Of a DNA stretch of 59,934 nucleotides, positions 1-8,421 are shown piece after piece. Position 1 is the stretch's first letter, and every line of letters starts with the position of its first letter. Source of the stretch: Patulibacter sp. (lineage in GTDB: Bacteria; Actinomycetota; Thermoleophilia; Solirubrobacterales; Solirubrobacteraceae); the NCBI RefSeq assembly GCF_030655195.1, contig NZ_JAURWA010000014.1, forward strand, positions 1 through 59,934, in the 5' to 3' direction. Under the pieces are notes generated by a model. That model did no database searches. It worked only from the letters and a program-made list of their open reading frames with translations, and had not been told where the DNA came from. Position numbers and translations under genes: made by a program.

Positions 1-291
1 CCCCGGGCCCCGCGGCGGCCAGACGGGCGGGGCGCTCCCGGTGCCGTCGGGCGTCGGCGCCGCCGCTGCCCGGTGCCTCGCGCGGGCCCGCGAGGAGCCG
101 TGCCCGTCGGTGCGCAGCTCGTCGTAGGCGGCGTTGATCAACGCCATCCGGTCCGACGCCCCCGCGACCGGCGCGCGGTCGGGGTGCCAGCGCTTCGCCA
201 GCCGGCGATAGGCGGCGGTCACGTCGGCGGGCGGGGCACCGGACGCGACGCCCAGGACCTCGTGCGGATCGACCCCTGGAGGCACGGCCAC
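1..291 (-). CDS. DnaJ-domain protein, N-terminal part (runs off window start)
   Basis: The minus-strand frame is open from a GTG at 289-291 to the window edge (97 codons). It encodes a J-domain at residues 7-53: helix I 'HEVLGVA', helix II ending 'AAYRRLAKRWHPDR' with the HPD motif that stimulates Hsp70 ATPase, and helix III 'MALINAAYDELR'. After that comes an Arg/Ala/Pro-rich tail. This is a co-chaperone-type J protein acting with DnaK, but without the C-terminus the class cannot be told. A GACGAT hexamer (298-303) lies 6 nt before the GTG, which suggests a leaderless transcript. The HPD context makes the domain call firm. No G/F-rich or zinc-finger region is seen in the part present. Confidence 0.8.
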   Translation of the reverse strand, partial: MAVPPGVDPHEVLGVASGAPPADVTAAYRRLAKRWHPDRAPVAGASDRMALINAAYDELRTDGHGSSRARARHRAAAAPTPDGTGSAPPVWPPRGPG

Positions 292-404
292 CCCTGCATC
301 GTCCCACGATCGGCAGGAGACGCCCCCACGGGGCCGAACACCGACCCGATCCCGGTGCGTCGACGGTGCTCCCGCCCGCGCACTCCCCACACCCGGAGGG
401 CCCC

Positions 405-782
405 GTGCTCGAAGACCTCAAGAAGTTCCTGTTCAAGGACAGCCTGATCGACGTCGCTGTCGCGTTCATCCTCGCGACAGCGTTCGGCCTGGTCGTCAAG
501 TCCCTCGTCAACGACATCCTGATGCCGATCATCGCCGCGATCGTCGGCAAGCCGAGCTTCGACGACGTCGTGATCAACCTCGGCGACACGCCGATCAAGA
601 TCGGCATCTTCCTGACGCTGCTGATCAACTTCATCATCGTCGGCACGGTGCTGTTCTTCATCGTGCGCGCGATCCAGCGCGTGACGGCCGGCCGCAAGGT
701 CGAGGCGGACACCGCCGGTCCGACGCAGGAGGTCGTGCTGCTCACCGAGATCCGCGACGCCCTCTCGACGCCGCGCGTCTGA
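405..782 (+). CDS. mscL: Large-conductance mechanosensitive channel MscL
   Basis: A 125-residue inner-membrane channel that opens under high membrane tension and releases solutes during hypo-osmotic shock. The N-terminal amphipathic helix 'LEDLKKFLFKDSLIDVAVAF' leads into TM1 (about 14-40), then a short periplasmic loop with 'FDDVVINLGD', TM2 ('IFLTLLINFIIVGTVLFFIV') and a cytoplasmic C-terminal helix. The order and length fit MscL (usually 130-150 residues). I chose the GTG at 405 because GGAGGG at 395-400 is 4 nt upstream. An earlier in-frame GTG at 366 would add 13 residues with no family match. The adjacent betaine-type transporter operon is the other osmotic gene set in the window. Confidence 0.93.
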   Translation: MLEDLKKFLFKDSLIDVAVAFILATAFGLVVKSLVNDILMPIIAAIVGKPSFDDVVINLGDTPIKIGIFLTLLINFIIVGTVLFFIVRAIQRVTAGRKVEADTAGPTQEVVLLTEIRDALSTPRV

Positions 783-795
783 GCGCCCGGAGCCG

Positions 796-1914
796 TCAGC
801 CCGCCTCGACGGCCGGCGGCTCCTCGTCGTCCTCGACCTCGGTGGGCGGCAGCAGGTCCTCCAGCGGGACGTCCCGGAGCAGCCGCAGGACCTGCGGCGT
901 CCGGTCGTCCTGCAGGAGCAGCGCGCCACCGGGCCAGTACGGGCTGTCGGTGTCCGACGGCCGGACGAGCATCGGCTCGTAGACCCACGAGCCGCTGTTC
1001 CACAGCCAGGGCCCGTCCTCGTCGGGGCGCCAGGACCCCAGGGCCTCCTCGCGGGTCAGCGGTCCGAGTCGGTGGACGTGCCCGAAGAGGACGTGGTGCG
1101 CCCGCGGGAGCACGCCCAGGTCGTCGGCGACCCGCAGCAGGCTCGCGAGCCCCGCGCGCTCCAGGCGCCGGTCCAGCCAGACCGAGCCGACCGCCGCGAT
1201 CCGCTCGTTGCGGGCCTGCGCCGCCGCGGTCTGGGCGCCATCGCGGCCCATGACCGCCTTGCCGAGCGCGCGGGCGAGACCGCCGATCCGCTCGACGCCC
1301 TCCTCGAAGCCCTCGGGCAGGTCCCGGATCACGAGCGACGCGGCGGCCACGGACGGGGCGCGGGCCAGCTCGTACGCGTCGGCCGGGCCCAGCGCGTCGG
1401 TCTCGGAGGCCTGCGCGCGGGCGACCAACCGGGCGATCGGCGTGGCCGTCAGGCGGGTGTCGAGGTAGTGCCCGTGGTGCGCGTAGACGTGCGGCCCGAG
1501 CCAGGTGCCCGGGTAGTGCACGCGGATCCGGCCCCCGGCCGGCCGCAGCGCCGCGGTCAGCTCGGCCAGCTGCTCGGTCGCGTCGCGCGGGACGCGGGTG
1601 GCGGCCCCGAGCGGGAGCTCGTCGGCGCGCCGGGCGCGCAGCCACGCGCGGATCAGCAGGTGGTCGTGGTTGCCGGGCACGACGACGACCTCACGCCCCT
1701 CCATCGCCTCGCCGATCCGGCGGAGCGTCGGCAGGGCGTCCCGCAGCGCGGACGTGGTGCGACCCTCGAGGAGCTCGACCACGTCGCCCAGCAGCACGAG
1801 CCGGTCGACGTCCACGAGGGCCTCGAGGAGGGCCGCCAGCGCCGCCGGGCGGCGGAGGACGTCGCGTCCGCCCCGGCCGCCCAAGTGCAGATCGGAGATC
1901 ACGAGCGTCCGCAT
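796..1914 (-). CDS. Calcineurin-like metallophosphoesterase
   Basis: A 372-residue cytoplasmic protein whose N-terminus carries the binuclear metal motifs of the calcineurin-like phosphoesterase fold: 'ISDLHLGG' (D-x-H, residues 5-12), 'LLGDVVE' (GD), 'VPGNHDH' (GNHD), and later 'HHGHY' and 'FGHVHR' (GHxH). The substrate cannot be predicted. The set resembles UDP-diacylglucosamine hydrolase-like and other UDP-sugar or nucleotide phosphoesterases, but the protein is longer. The ATG at 1912-1914 places the first metal motif five residues in. No Shine-Dalgarno is visible. A CATGCT hexamer (1924-1929) lies 9 nt upstream, as at other leaderless-looking starts here. Any longer in-frame reading upstream is low-complexity shadow. 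Confidence 0.85.
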   Translation of the reverse strand: MRTLVISDLHLGGRGGRDVLRRPAALAALLEALVDVDRLVLLGDVVELLEGRTTSALRDALPTLRRIGEAMEGREVVVVPGNHDHLLIRAWLRARRADELPLGAATRVPRDATEQLAELTAALRPAGGRIRVHYPGTWLGPHVYAHHGHYLDTRLTATPIARLVARAQASETDALGPADAYELARAPSVAAASLVIRDLPEGFEEGVERIGGLARALGKAVMGRDGAQTAAAQARNERIAAVGSVWLDRRLERAGLASLLRVADDLGVLPRAHHVLFGHVHRLGPLTREEALGSWRPDEDGPWLWNSGSWVYEPMLVRPSDTDSPYWPGGALLLQDDRTPQVLRLLRDVPLEDLLPPTEVEDDEEPPAVEAG

Positions 1915-2085
1915 GCACGGCGAAGCATGCCGCACCGGGCCCCGCGACCACCCCTGCCCCGCCGCGGACGGTCGACCGCGTGCGCCCGGGGGGTGCGCCG
2001 GGCCGCGCGGGGACGCGACCGGGCGCCGGGGCCGGACCGACGGTCGCGCACCCCGGGGACCGAGGGCGAGTACCATCGCGTCCTC

Positions 2086-2742
2086 ATGGCCAAGCAGCAG
2101 CAGCGGCAGATCCGGATGGAGCAGCGGGGCGGGCTGGCGGCGATGCAGCAGCTCGAGCAGCGCTCCGACGCGGACCTGCTGCGCGAGACCAAGAACCGCT
2201 CGGCCGCCCGCGCGATCCTCGGCAGCCGCGCCGCCGAGCGCTACGAGGCGGCCCAGGCCCGCAAGTTCTTCCAGGAGGCCATCGCCTCCGCCCGCCCACA
2301 GGAGCGGCCGCAGATCCGGCGCATGGCCGAGGCCGCCCTCGCGCTCGCCGACCGCCGCCCGGGCGACCTGCGCGCCGCCGCCCAGCGCCTGGGTCAGGAG
2401 GCCCCGTCGGGGCGCCAGCTGTTCCTGCTGCGTCTGACGGGCCTGCTCGTCCCGCCGTCGTCGGCCGGCTCGTGGCCCCGCTGGCGCGGCGTGCTGCTGA
2501 TCCTGCTGATCCTGCTGGCGGTCATCGCCATCGGCACCGGGCTCGCCGCGCTGATCTCGCTGCCCTTCGGCGGCCTGGGCCTCGCGTCGAGCATCTCGCT
2601 CGGCGTCATCCTGCTCTTCGTCGTCATCGGCGGGCTGATCTGGTTCGCCCGCAAGCGGCAGGCCGCGGCGATGGTCAAGCGCGAGGAGCAGAGCGCCGCC
2701 CAGCGCGAGCCCGTCAACCGGGCGATGCGCCGCCGCGGCTGA
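2086..2742 (+). CDS. Uncharacterised membrane protein with two TM segments
   Basis: A 218-residue protein I do not recognise. The N-terminal 120 residues are Gln/Arg/Ala-rich and predicted helical, with a basic start ('MAKQQQRQIRMEQR'). Two hydrophobic segments follow, at about 134-158 and 170-188, and then a basic tail ending 'NRAMRRRG'. The arrangement suggests a cytoplasmic N-domain anchored by a C-terminal hairpin, a layout also seen in YidC-associated or Jag-like helper proteins, although no domain match can be claimed. The start ATG is 9 nt after TACCAT (2071-2076) with no Shine-Dalgarno, so the mRNA is probably leaderless. It is divergent from the phosphoesterase gene. Confidence 0.7.
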   Translation: MAKQQQRQIRMEQRGGLAAMQQLEQRSDADLLRETKNRSAARAILGSRAAERYEAAQARKFFQEAIASARPQERPQIRRMAEAALALADRRPGDLRAAAQRLGQEAPSGRQLFLLRLTGLLVPPSSAGSWPRWRGVLLILLILLAVIAIGTGLAALISLPFGGLGLASSISLGVILLFVVIGGLIWFARKRQAAAMVKREEQSAAQREPVNRAMRRRG

Positions 2743-2825
2743 CCCGTCCCGCGGCCCGCGCGGTCGCGGGCCGTCGTGTGCGTCGGTTTCCACCCGTGGG
2801 CCGACGGGGCGTATAGCCTCGCCAT

Positions 2826-3395
2826 GTGCTCGAGCGAGACGGGATCCTCACGACCGAGCGCCTCGTGGTCCGCCCCATGGCCGCGGGCGACTTCGACGCC
2901 CTGCTCCAGGGTCTCGAGGACCCCGACCGCACCTGGGCCGACGGCTACCCGCTGGACGAGAGCCTCGTCTCCGCCGCCATGGTGCAGGAGCGCCAGCGGA
3001 CCAGCCCCGGCGCCGCCGTCCAGGTCGTGGCGGCCGACCCGTGGACCCAGTACCAGGTGATCCTGGCCGACGGGGACGTCGTCGTCGGCGACCTGACGTT
3101 CCTCGAGCCGCCGGACCACGACCGGGTCGCGATGATCACCTTCGGCATCGCCCCGTCCTGCCGCGGCAACGGCTACGCGACCGAGATGCTCCGGGCGCTC
3201 GTCCCGTGGCTGCGGGCCCGCACCGACGTCCGTGGCATCCGTGCGGACACCGACCTCGTCAACGCCACGAGCCACCAGGTGCTGCGCGCCGCCGGGCTCC
3301 GGGTGGTGCAGGACGACGGCGACCGGCAGCTGTACGAGCTGCGCTGGGAGCACGCGGAGCGCACCACGCGCTCCCGGGTCCAGCGGCGTCCCTGA
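2826..3395 (+). CDS. GNAT-family N-acetyltransferase (RimJ/RimL-like)
   Basis: A 189-residue acetyl-CoA-dependent acyltransferase. It opens with the RimJ/RimL-type start 'TTERLVVRPMAAGDFDAL'. The acetyl-CoA loop is seen in 'GIAPSCRGNGYATEMLRALV' (Q/RxxGxG/A variant RGNGYA), followed by the late motif 'NATSHQVLRAAGLRVV', typical of GNATs that act on protein N-termini or small amines. The substrate is unknown. The GTG at 2826 is preceded by TAGCCT (2814-2819) with a 6-nt gap and no Shine-Dalgarno. An overlapping ATG at 2824 is in a different frame. The gene converges with the cyclophilin gene, 28 nt away. Confidence 0.85.
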   Translation: MLERDGILTTERLVVRPMAAGDFDALLQGLEDPDRTWADGYPLDESLVSAAMVQERQRTSPGAAVQVVAADPWTQYQVILADGDVVVGDLTFLEPPDHDRVAMITFGIAPSCRGNGYATEMLRALVPWLRARTDVRGIRADTDLVNATSHQVLRAAGLRVVQDDGDRQLYELRWEHAERTTRSRVQRRP

Positions 3396-3423
3396 CGCTC
3401 CCGCCGGGGGCCGCCGGCGCGGC

Positions 3424-4179
3424 TCAGCCCTTCTTCGCCGTGGCCTTCGTGATGACGATCGGCTGCACGGGCGGCGCGTCGCCCCCGCTGTTCTGCGCGT
3501 CGATCGCGTCGACGACGTCCATGCCCGACACGACCGTGCCGACGATCGCGTAGTCCGGCGGGTAGCCGCCGTCCGCGGCGGTGACGATGAAGAACTGGCT
3601 GGAGCTGGCGCCGGGCGGGTCGGCGCTCGACTTGGCCATGGCCACGGTCCCGCGGGTGTAGGCGGCGTCGGCGGGCGTCGTCTCCTGCACGGTGTAGCCG
3701 GCGTCGCCGGTCCCGGTCCCCAGCGGGTCGCCGCCCTGGACGACGGTGCCCGGGACGATGCGGTGGAACGTCAGGCCGTCGTAGAAGCCGGCCGAGACGA
3801 GGGACTTAAACGACGCGGTGGTCTTGGGCTGGCGCGCCGTGTCCAGACGGATCCGGAACGAGCCGCAGCTCGTGCGCATGGTCACCGTCCACGTGCCCGA
3901 CAGCCGGGCCGGCTTGGGCTCGGGCTGGTCGGGCTCGCCCGAGCGGGGCTCGGGCTGCTCGACGCTGCGGCACGTCGGGGCCGGTGCGGCCTCCGTCGTC
4001 GTCTCCGGCGGGCCCTCGGCCTGGGTCGTGGCGGCCTCGGTGGAGGCGGTCGTGGATCCGCTCCCGGTGTCGTCGTCGCTCCCGCACGCGGCGAGCCCGG
4101 GGACGATCGCCGCGGTCGCGAGCAGCAGGACGACGCGGCGGGCGGCCGAAGACGTGGCGGAGGACGACGGGGAGGACAC
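3424..4179 (-). CDS. Cyclophilin-type peptidyl-prolyl isomerase lipoprotein
   Basis: A 251-residue exported lipoprotein. The signal peptide ends in a lipobox 'LAAC' (Cys at about 32). A Ser/Thr/Glu/Pro-rich spacer of some 60 residues follows, then a compact bacterial cyclophilin domain: 'FYDGLTFHRIVPGTVVQGGD', the 'SSSQFFIV' strand and 'YAIVGTVVSGMDVV'. The catalytic Arg of 'FHRI' is present, so prolyl isomerase activity on the outer face of the membrane is likely. The GTG at 4177-4179 lies 6 nt after TATGCT (complement of 4186-4191), which fits a leaderless transcript. The gene is divergent from the lipid kinase operon. Confidence 0.88.
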   Translation of the reverse strand: MSSPSSSATSSAARRVVLLLATAAIVPGLAACGSDDDTGSGSTTASTEAATTQAEGPPETTTEAAPAPTCRSVEQPEPRSGEPDQPEPKPARLSGTWTVTMRTSCGSFRIRLDTARQPKTTASFKSLVSAGFYDGLTFHRIVPGTVVQGGDPLGTGTGDAGYTVQETTPADAAYTRGTVAMAKSSADPPGASSSQFFIVTAADGGYPPDYAIVGTVVSGMDVVDAIDAQNSGGDAPPVQPIVITKATAKKG

Positions 4180-4290
4180 GGCGGCAGCATAGGCCGTCGG
4201 GTGCGCCCGACGCGGACCCGGACGTCCGGCCCGCTCGACCGGTCGTCCGCCTGCCGACGGGACGGCCGGGGGGCCGGGATACTCCGTGCC

Positions 4291-5337
4291 GTGCGTTCAC
4301 GGACCCACGACGACGCGCCGGGGGCCCCGGTGGGCCCCACGGACGGCGCGGCAGCGCCGTCGCGGTCCCTGACCCTGGTGGTCAACCCGACCGCGGGCGG
4401 CGGCCGCGCGGCGCGGACGGCCGTCGCCGCCGCGTCCCGGCTCCGGCACCGCGGGGCGACCGTGCGGACCGTCTCCACGCGCGACGCGGACCACGCCGCG
4501 CAGGAGGCCCGCGAGGCCTTCGACCGGGGCGACGTCGCGGTCGCCGTCGGCGGCGACGGGATGCTGCGGATCCTCGCCGGCGAGGCCGTCCGCCGCGACC
4601 ACGCGGTCGTGGGGCTCGTCCCGGCCGGTCGGGGCAACGACTTCGCCCGGTTCCTCGGCCTGCCGACGACCGTGGACGACGCCGTCGACGCCCTGCTGGA
4701 CGGCATCGAGGTCCTCGTCGACACCGGGCTCGTCCGGGACGCCGGAGGTCACGAGCGGACGTTCCTGTCGATGGTCTCCGTGGGGTTCGACGCCGAGGCC
4801 AACCGGATCGCCAACGAGGCGCCGTCCGCGCTCGGGGGGCTGGTCTACGTCTGGGGCGTGCTCGGCGCGCTCGCCGGCCTGCGGCCCGTGCCGCTGCGCC
4901 TGCGCACCGCCGCCGGGACGCGGGAGGTCCCGGCCCTGCTGCTCGCGGTCGCCAACGCGGGCGCCTACGGTGGGGGGATGCACATGGCTCCCCACGCCTC
5001 GGTCGGCGACGGCGAGCTCGACGTCGTCGTGGTCCCGCACCCGGGGCGCGATCGCCGGCCGGACCGCTGCGACGCCCGCGACCGCCTGCTGCTCCTCCGC
5101 GTCCTCCCCCGCGTCTTCCGTGGCACGCACGTGCGCACCCGGCACGTCGACGTCACGCGCGCCGCGTCGGTCGAGGTCTCGGCCGGCGGTCCGCTCGTCG
5201 CCTACGCCGACGGCGACCCGGTCGGCGTCCTGCCGCTGACCATCGAGGCCCGCCCCGCGTCGCTGCGCCTGCTCGTCCCCGCGGTCGACGGGCTGCGGCC
5301 CGGCGTCCTGCGCCGCGCCGGTGAGGTGGCGGCGTGA
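4291..5337 (+). CDS. Diacylglycerol kinase-family lipid kinase
   Basis: A 348-residue protein of the DgkB/YegS/BmrU lipid kinase family, which phosphorylates diacylglycerol or related lipids with ATP at the membrane. Visible motifs are 'VVNPTAGGGRAAR' (start of the catalytic domain), the nucleotide-binding 'VAVGGDGMLRIL' (the GGDG motif with Met where Thr is usual), 'PAGRGNDFARFLG' and 'SVGFDAEANRIAN'. The GTG start lies 7 nt after GATACT (4278-4283) with no Shine-Dalgarno. The stop overlaps the murT start by 4 nt, so the kinase is the first gene of the murT-gatD operon. There it may recycle undecaprenol or diacylglycerol; that role is inference. Confidence 0.87.
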   Translation: MRSRTHDDAPGAPVGPTDGAAAPSRSLTLVVNPTAGGGRAARTAVAAASRLRHRGATVRTVSTRDADHAAQEAREAFDRGDVAVAVGGDGMLRILAGEAVRRDHAVVGLVPAGRGNDFARFLGLPTTVDDAVDALLDGIEVLVDTGLVRDAGGHERTFLSMVSVGFDAEANRIANEAPSALGGLVYVWGVLGALAGLRPVPLRLRTAAGTREVPALLLAVANAGAYGGGMHMAPHASVGDGELDVVVVPHPGRDRRPDRCDARDRLLLLRVLPRVFRGTHVRTRHVDVTRAASVEVSAGGPLVAYADGDPVGVLPLTIEARPASLRLLVPAVDGLRPGVLRRAGEVAA

Positions 5338-6770
5338 GCACCACCTCCCCCGCCCCGACGGGCCGCTTCCCGCTCTCCGCCGCCGTCGCGACGGCCCGCC
5401 TGGCCGGCCGTGCCGCCCGGCTCGGCGGCCGCGGCGGCACGAGCCTGCCCGGCAAGGTGCTGACGCGCCTGCGGCCTGACGCGATCGCCCGCATGTCCGA
5501 CCGGCTCGACGAGGGCTCCGTCGTCCTCAGCGCGACGAACGGCAAGACGACGACCGCCGCCCTGGTCGCGTCGATCCTCGAGCTGCACGGCACGACGCTG
5601 GTCCACAACCGCCAGGGCGCGAACATGGCCGGCGGGATCGCCGCCTCGCTGCTCGGGTCGTGGCGGCACGGCCGACCGACGGGCGCGCTCGGGCTCTTCG
5701 AGGTCGACGAGTTCTGGCTCGACGGGCTGGTCCGGTCGCTGCGGCCGCGCGTCGTCCTGCTGGCCAACCTCTTCCGCGACCAGCTCGACCGGTACGGCGA
5801 GCTCGAGGCGATCGCCGACCGCTGGCACGAGATCGTCGCCGACGACGCCGCGCGGACCGCCGCCGGCGACGGGCCCGGGTTCCGCCTGGTCCTCGGCTCG
5901 GACGACCCCGCCGTGGCCGACCTCGGCCTGGACCGCGACGACGTCCTCTACTTCGGCGTGCAGGACGTCTCGGTCGCCCGCGAGGTCGCCGACCACGCCT
6001 CGGACGCCACCACCTGCCGCGTCTGCGGTGCGTCGTACGTGTACACCGCGACGTTCGTCGGCCACCTGGGGCACTACCGCTGCCCGGCGTGCGGCCACCG
6101 GCGTCCGGATCCGCAGGTCACCGCCGAGCGGGTCGTCCTCGACGCCACCCGCGGCTCGTCGTTCGACCTCGTCCTCCCGGACACGACCGTCCCCGTCCGG
6201 CTGCACCTGCCCGGGCTCTACAACGTCTACAACGCGCTCGGCGCCGCGGCGCTGACCCACGCCCTCGGCGTCCCCGCGGCGACGATCGCCGAGGGGCTGG
6301 GGACGACGGCCGCGGCGTTCGGGCGCGCCGAGACCGTCACGGTCGGCGACCGCGAGCTGCAGCTCCTGCTCGTGAAGAACCCCGCCGGTGCCAACGAGGT
6401 CGCCCGGACGCTCGCCCTGGCCGAGGGCGAGCTCGACCTGCTGGCGGTCCTCAACGACCGGATCGCCGACGGCCGCGACGTGTCCTGGATCTGGGACGCC
6501 GACCTCGAGGCGATCGCCGGCCGTGTGCGTCACGTGACCTGCGCCGGTTCCCGCGCCGAGGAGATGGCGGTCCGGTGGAAGTACGCCGGGGTGGCGTCGT
6601 CGCGGATCGCCGTCGTCAAGGACGGCGTCGGTGCGGCGCTGGACCACGCGCTCGCCGCCGCCCCGGAGGACCACGCCGTGCCGATCCACGCCATCCCGAC
6701 CTACACCGCGATGCTCGAGCTGCGCGAGGAGCTCGTGCGACGCGGTGCGGCCAAGGGGTCGTTCGCGTGA
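5334..6770 (+). CDS. murT: Lipid II isoglutaminyl synthase, ligase subunit MurT
   Basis: A 478-residue Mur-ligase homologue which, with GatD, amidates the alpha-carboxyl of D-Glu in lipid II to D-isoglutamine. The ATP loop 'SATNGKTTTAAL' (about 63-74) and 'EVDEFWL' mark the central ligase domain. A four-cysteine zinc ribbon specific to MurT is seen as 'CRVCG...CPACG' (about 225-255). The C-terminal DUF1727 domain includes 'VKNPAGANEVARTLAL' and 'NDRIADGRDVSWIWD'. It starts at a GTG that overlaps the stop of the lipid kinase gene and ends by overlapping the following methyltransferase gene. Amidation usually affects cross-linking and lysozyme resistance. Confidence 0.95.
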   Translation: MSTTSPAPTGRFPLSAAVATARLAGRAARLGGRGGTSLPGKVLTRLRPDAIARMSDRLDEGSVVLSATNGKTTTAALVASILELHGTTLVHNRQGANMAGGIAASLLGSWRHGRPTGALGLFEVDEFWLDGLVRSLRPRVVLLANLFRDQLDRYGELEAIADRWHEIVADDAARTAAGDGPGFRLVLGSDDPAVADLGLDRDDVLYFGVQDVSVAREVADHASDATTCRVCGASYVYTATFVGHLGHYRCPACGHRRPDPQVTAERVVLDATRGSSFDLVLPDTTVPVRLHLPGLYNVYNALGAAALTHALGVPAATIAEGLGTTAAAFGRAETVTVGDRELQLLLVKNPAGANEVARTLALAEGELDLLAVLNDRIADGRDVSWIWDADLEAIAGRVRHVTCAGSRAEEMAVRWKYAGVASSRIAVVKDGVGAALDHALAAAPEDHAVPIHAIPTYTAMLELREELVRRGAAKGSFA

Positions 6771-7576
6771 GCGGCGGAGCGCGCGCCGGGCGCATCACCG
6801 CCGCCGGCACGGGTCCGACCCGGCCGGACCCGGATCTCGACCACGTCCGCTGGCACGACCTGGAGTGCGGCGGCTACCGCGCGGACCTGCGGCTCTGGCG
6901 GACCCTCGCCGACGAGCAGGTCCCCCACCACGCCGACGCGCCCGTCCGCGTGCTGGACCTCGGCAGCGGCACGGGCCGCGTCGCGCTGGACCTGGCCTCC
7001 CGCGGGCACCGGGTGCTGGGCGTCGACGTCGACCCCGTCTTCTGCGCGGAGCTCCGGCGCCGGGCGGCGATCCGCTCCCTGCCGGCGGCCGCGGCGGTCA
7101 GCGACGCCCGCGAGCTGCGGCTCGGCGAGCGATTCGGGCTGATCCTCGCGCCGATGCAGACGGTCCAGCTGCTCGACGGTCCGTCGGGCCGTGCGGCGTT
7201 CCTCGCCGGCGTCCGCGACCACCTGACGCCGGACGGCGTCGCCGCGATCGCGATGGTCGAGGACGTCGAGCCGTTCGGGGCCGACGAGGCCGCGCACCTG
7301 GCCCCCGACATGAAGGACCACGCGGGGACCGTCTACGCGAGCCGCCCGGTCGGCGTGACGGTGCAGGACGGCCGCATCGTCCTGGACCGCGTGCGCGAGA
7401 TCGTCTCCCCCACCGGCCAGCGGCACGAGTCGACGGACCGCACGGTGCTCGACGTCCTCGACGCCGACGGCCTGGAGGACGAGGGCCGCGCGGCGGGGCT
7501 GCGCGTCCTGCCCCTGCGCGAGGTCGTCGCCACGGGCGAGCACGTCGGCAGCCGGGTGGTGATGTTCGGTGTCTGA
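6767..7576 (+). CDS. Class I SAM-dependent methyltransferase
   Basis: A 269-residue protein with the Rossmann-fold methyltransferase motif I 'VLDLGSGTGRVALDLASRGH', motif II 'VLGVDVDPVFC' and a post-I region 'FGLILAPMQTVQLLDGPSG'. The C-terminal half is beta-rich, as in small-molecule methyltransferases. The substrate is unknown. The gene sits between murT and gatD, overlapping murT by 4 nt (GTGA) and gatD by 8 nt, so all three are translationally coupled. That position suggests work on peptidoglycan precursors or on the amidation complex, but no active-site feature proves it. MurT and GatD genes normally adjoin directly, so the insertion is unusual. Confidence 0.85.
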   Translation: MSGGARAGRITAAGTGPTRPDPDLDHVRWHDLECGGYRADLRLWRTLADEQVPHHADAPVRVLDLGSGTGRVALDLASRGHRVLGVDVDPVFCAELRRRAAIRSLPAAAAVSDARELRLGERFGLILAPMQTVQLLDGPSGRAAFLAGVRDHLTPDGVAAIAMVEDVEPFGADEAAHLAPDMKDHAGTVYASRPVGVTVQDGRIVLDRVREIVSPTGQRHESTDRTVLDVLDADGLEDEGRAAGLRVLPLREVVATGEHVGSRVVMFGV

Positions 7577-8291
7577 GCGGACGCTGCGGATCGGGGCGCT
7601 CTACCCCGACCTGCTCAACATCTACGCCGACCGCGGCAACCTGCTGATGCTCGAGCGCCGCTGTGCGTGGCGGGGGATCGGCTTCGAGGTCACCCGGTCG
7701 ACCATCGGGGACGAGCTCGACCCGGACGCCCACGACCTGCTGTACCTCGGCGGTGGGCAGGACCGCGACCAGCAGCTGTGCGCGCTGGACCTCACGACGG
7801 TCAAGCGGGACGCGGTGCACGCCCACGCCGCCCGCGGCGGGGCGGTCCTGGCGGTCTGCGGCGGCTACCAGCTGCTCGGCCACCACTACGGCCTGGAGCC
7901 GGGCGTGACGCTGCCCGGGCTCGGGCTGCTCGACGTCCACACCGAGCGCGGCGAGGGCCGGCTGATCGGCAACGTCGCGATCGAGGTCGACGGCCGCACC
8001 CTGGCCGGCTTCGAGAACCACGGCGGCCGGACCGTCCTGGCCCCCGGGCAGGAGCCGCTCGGTCGGGTGCTCTCGGGGCACGGCAACACCGGGTCGTCGG
8101 GATTCGAGGGCGCCCGGACCGGGAACGTCGTCGGGACGTACCTGCACGGCCCCCTGCTGCCGAAGAACGCGTGGTTCGCGGACGCGCTGATCGCCGCGGC
8201 GCTCGGGATCGACCCGGCCGACCTGGCACCGCTGGACGACCGCCTGGAGGACGGCGCGCACGCGTCTGCCCGGCGGGCCGCGGGCGTCTGA
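7569..8291 (+). CDS. gatD: Lipid II isoglutaminyl synthase, glutamine amidotransferase subunit GatD
   Basis: A 240-residue class I glutaminase (CobB/CobQ-like) that releases ammonia from glutamine and passes it to MurT. The nucleophile elbow 'AVCGGYQLLG' places Cys97, and the catalytic His193 lies in 'GTYLHGPLLPKN'; both positions match characterised GatD proteins. The opening 'LRIGALYPDLLNIYADRGN' is the family signature. The GTG start overlaps the end of the methyltransferase gene by 8 nt. The gene ends the operon and is followed by a strong hairpin at 8332-8360. Confidence 0.94.
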   Translation: MSERTLRIGALYPDLLNIYADRGNLLMLERRCAWRGIGFEVTRSTIGDELDPDAHDLLYLGGGQDRDQQLCALDLTTVKRDAVHAHAARGGAVLAVCGGYQLLGHHYGLEPGVTLPGLGLLDVHTERGEGRLIGNVAIEVDGRTLAGFENHGGRTVLAPGQEPLGRVLSGHGNTGSSGFEGARTGNVVGTYLHGPLLPKNAWFADALIAAALGIDPADLAPLDDRLEDGAHASARRAAGV

Positions 8292-8331
8292 GGACGGACC
8301 GCCAGGACCTGGCCGGGGACCCCGGGACGCG

Positions 8332-8360
8332 GCCGGGCCCGGGGAGCTCCCGGGCCCGGC
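8332..8360. terminator. Perfect 12-bp hairpin between convergent genes
   Basis: The arms GCCGGGCCCGGG (8332-8343) and CCCGGGCCCGGC (8349-8360) are exact inverted repeats around a 5-nt loop. It lies 41 nt after the gatD stop and 62 nt before the convergent ABC operon stop, so it can serve both strands. There is no U-tract, as is common for terminators in GC-rich actinobacteria. Confidence 0.6.
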
Positions 8361-8421
8361 GTGCTCCCGGCGTCCCGTGTGCGGGACCCGGGACGTCCCC
8401 GGGCCCCGCGCGGGACCGCGA

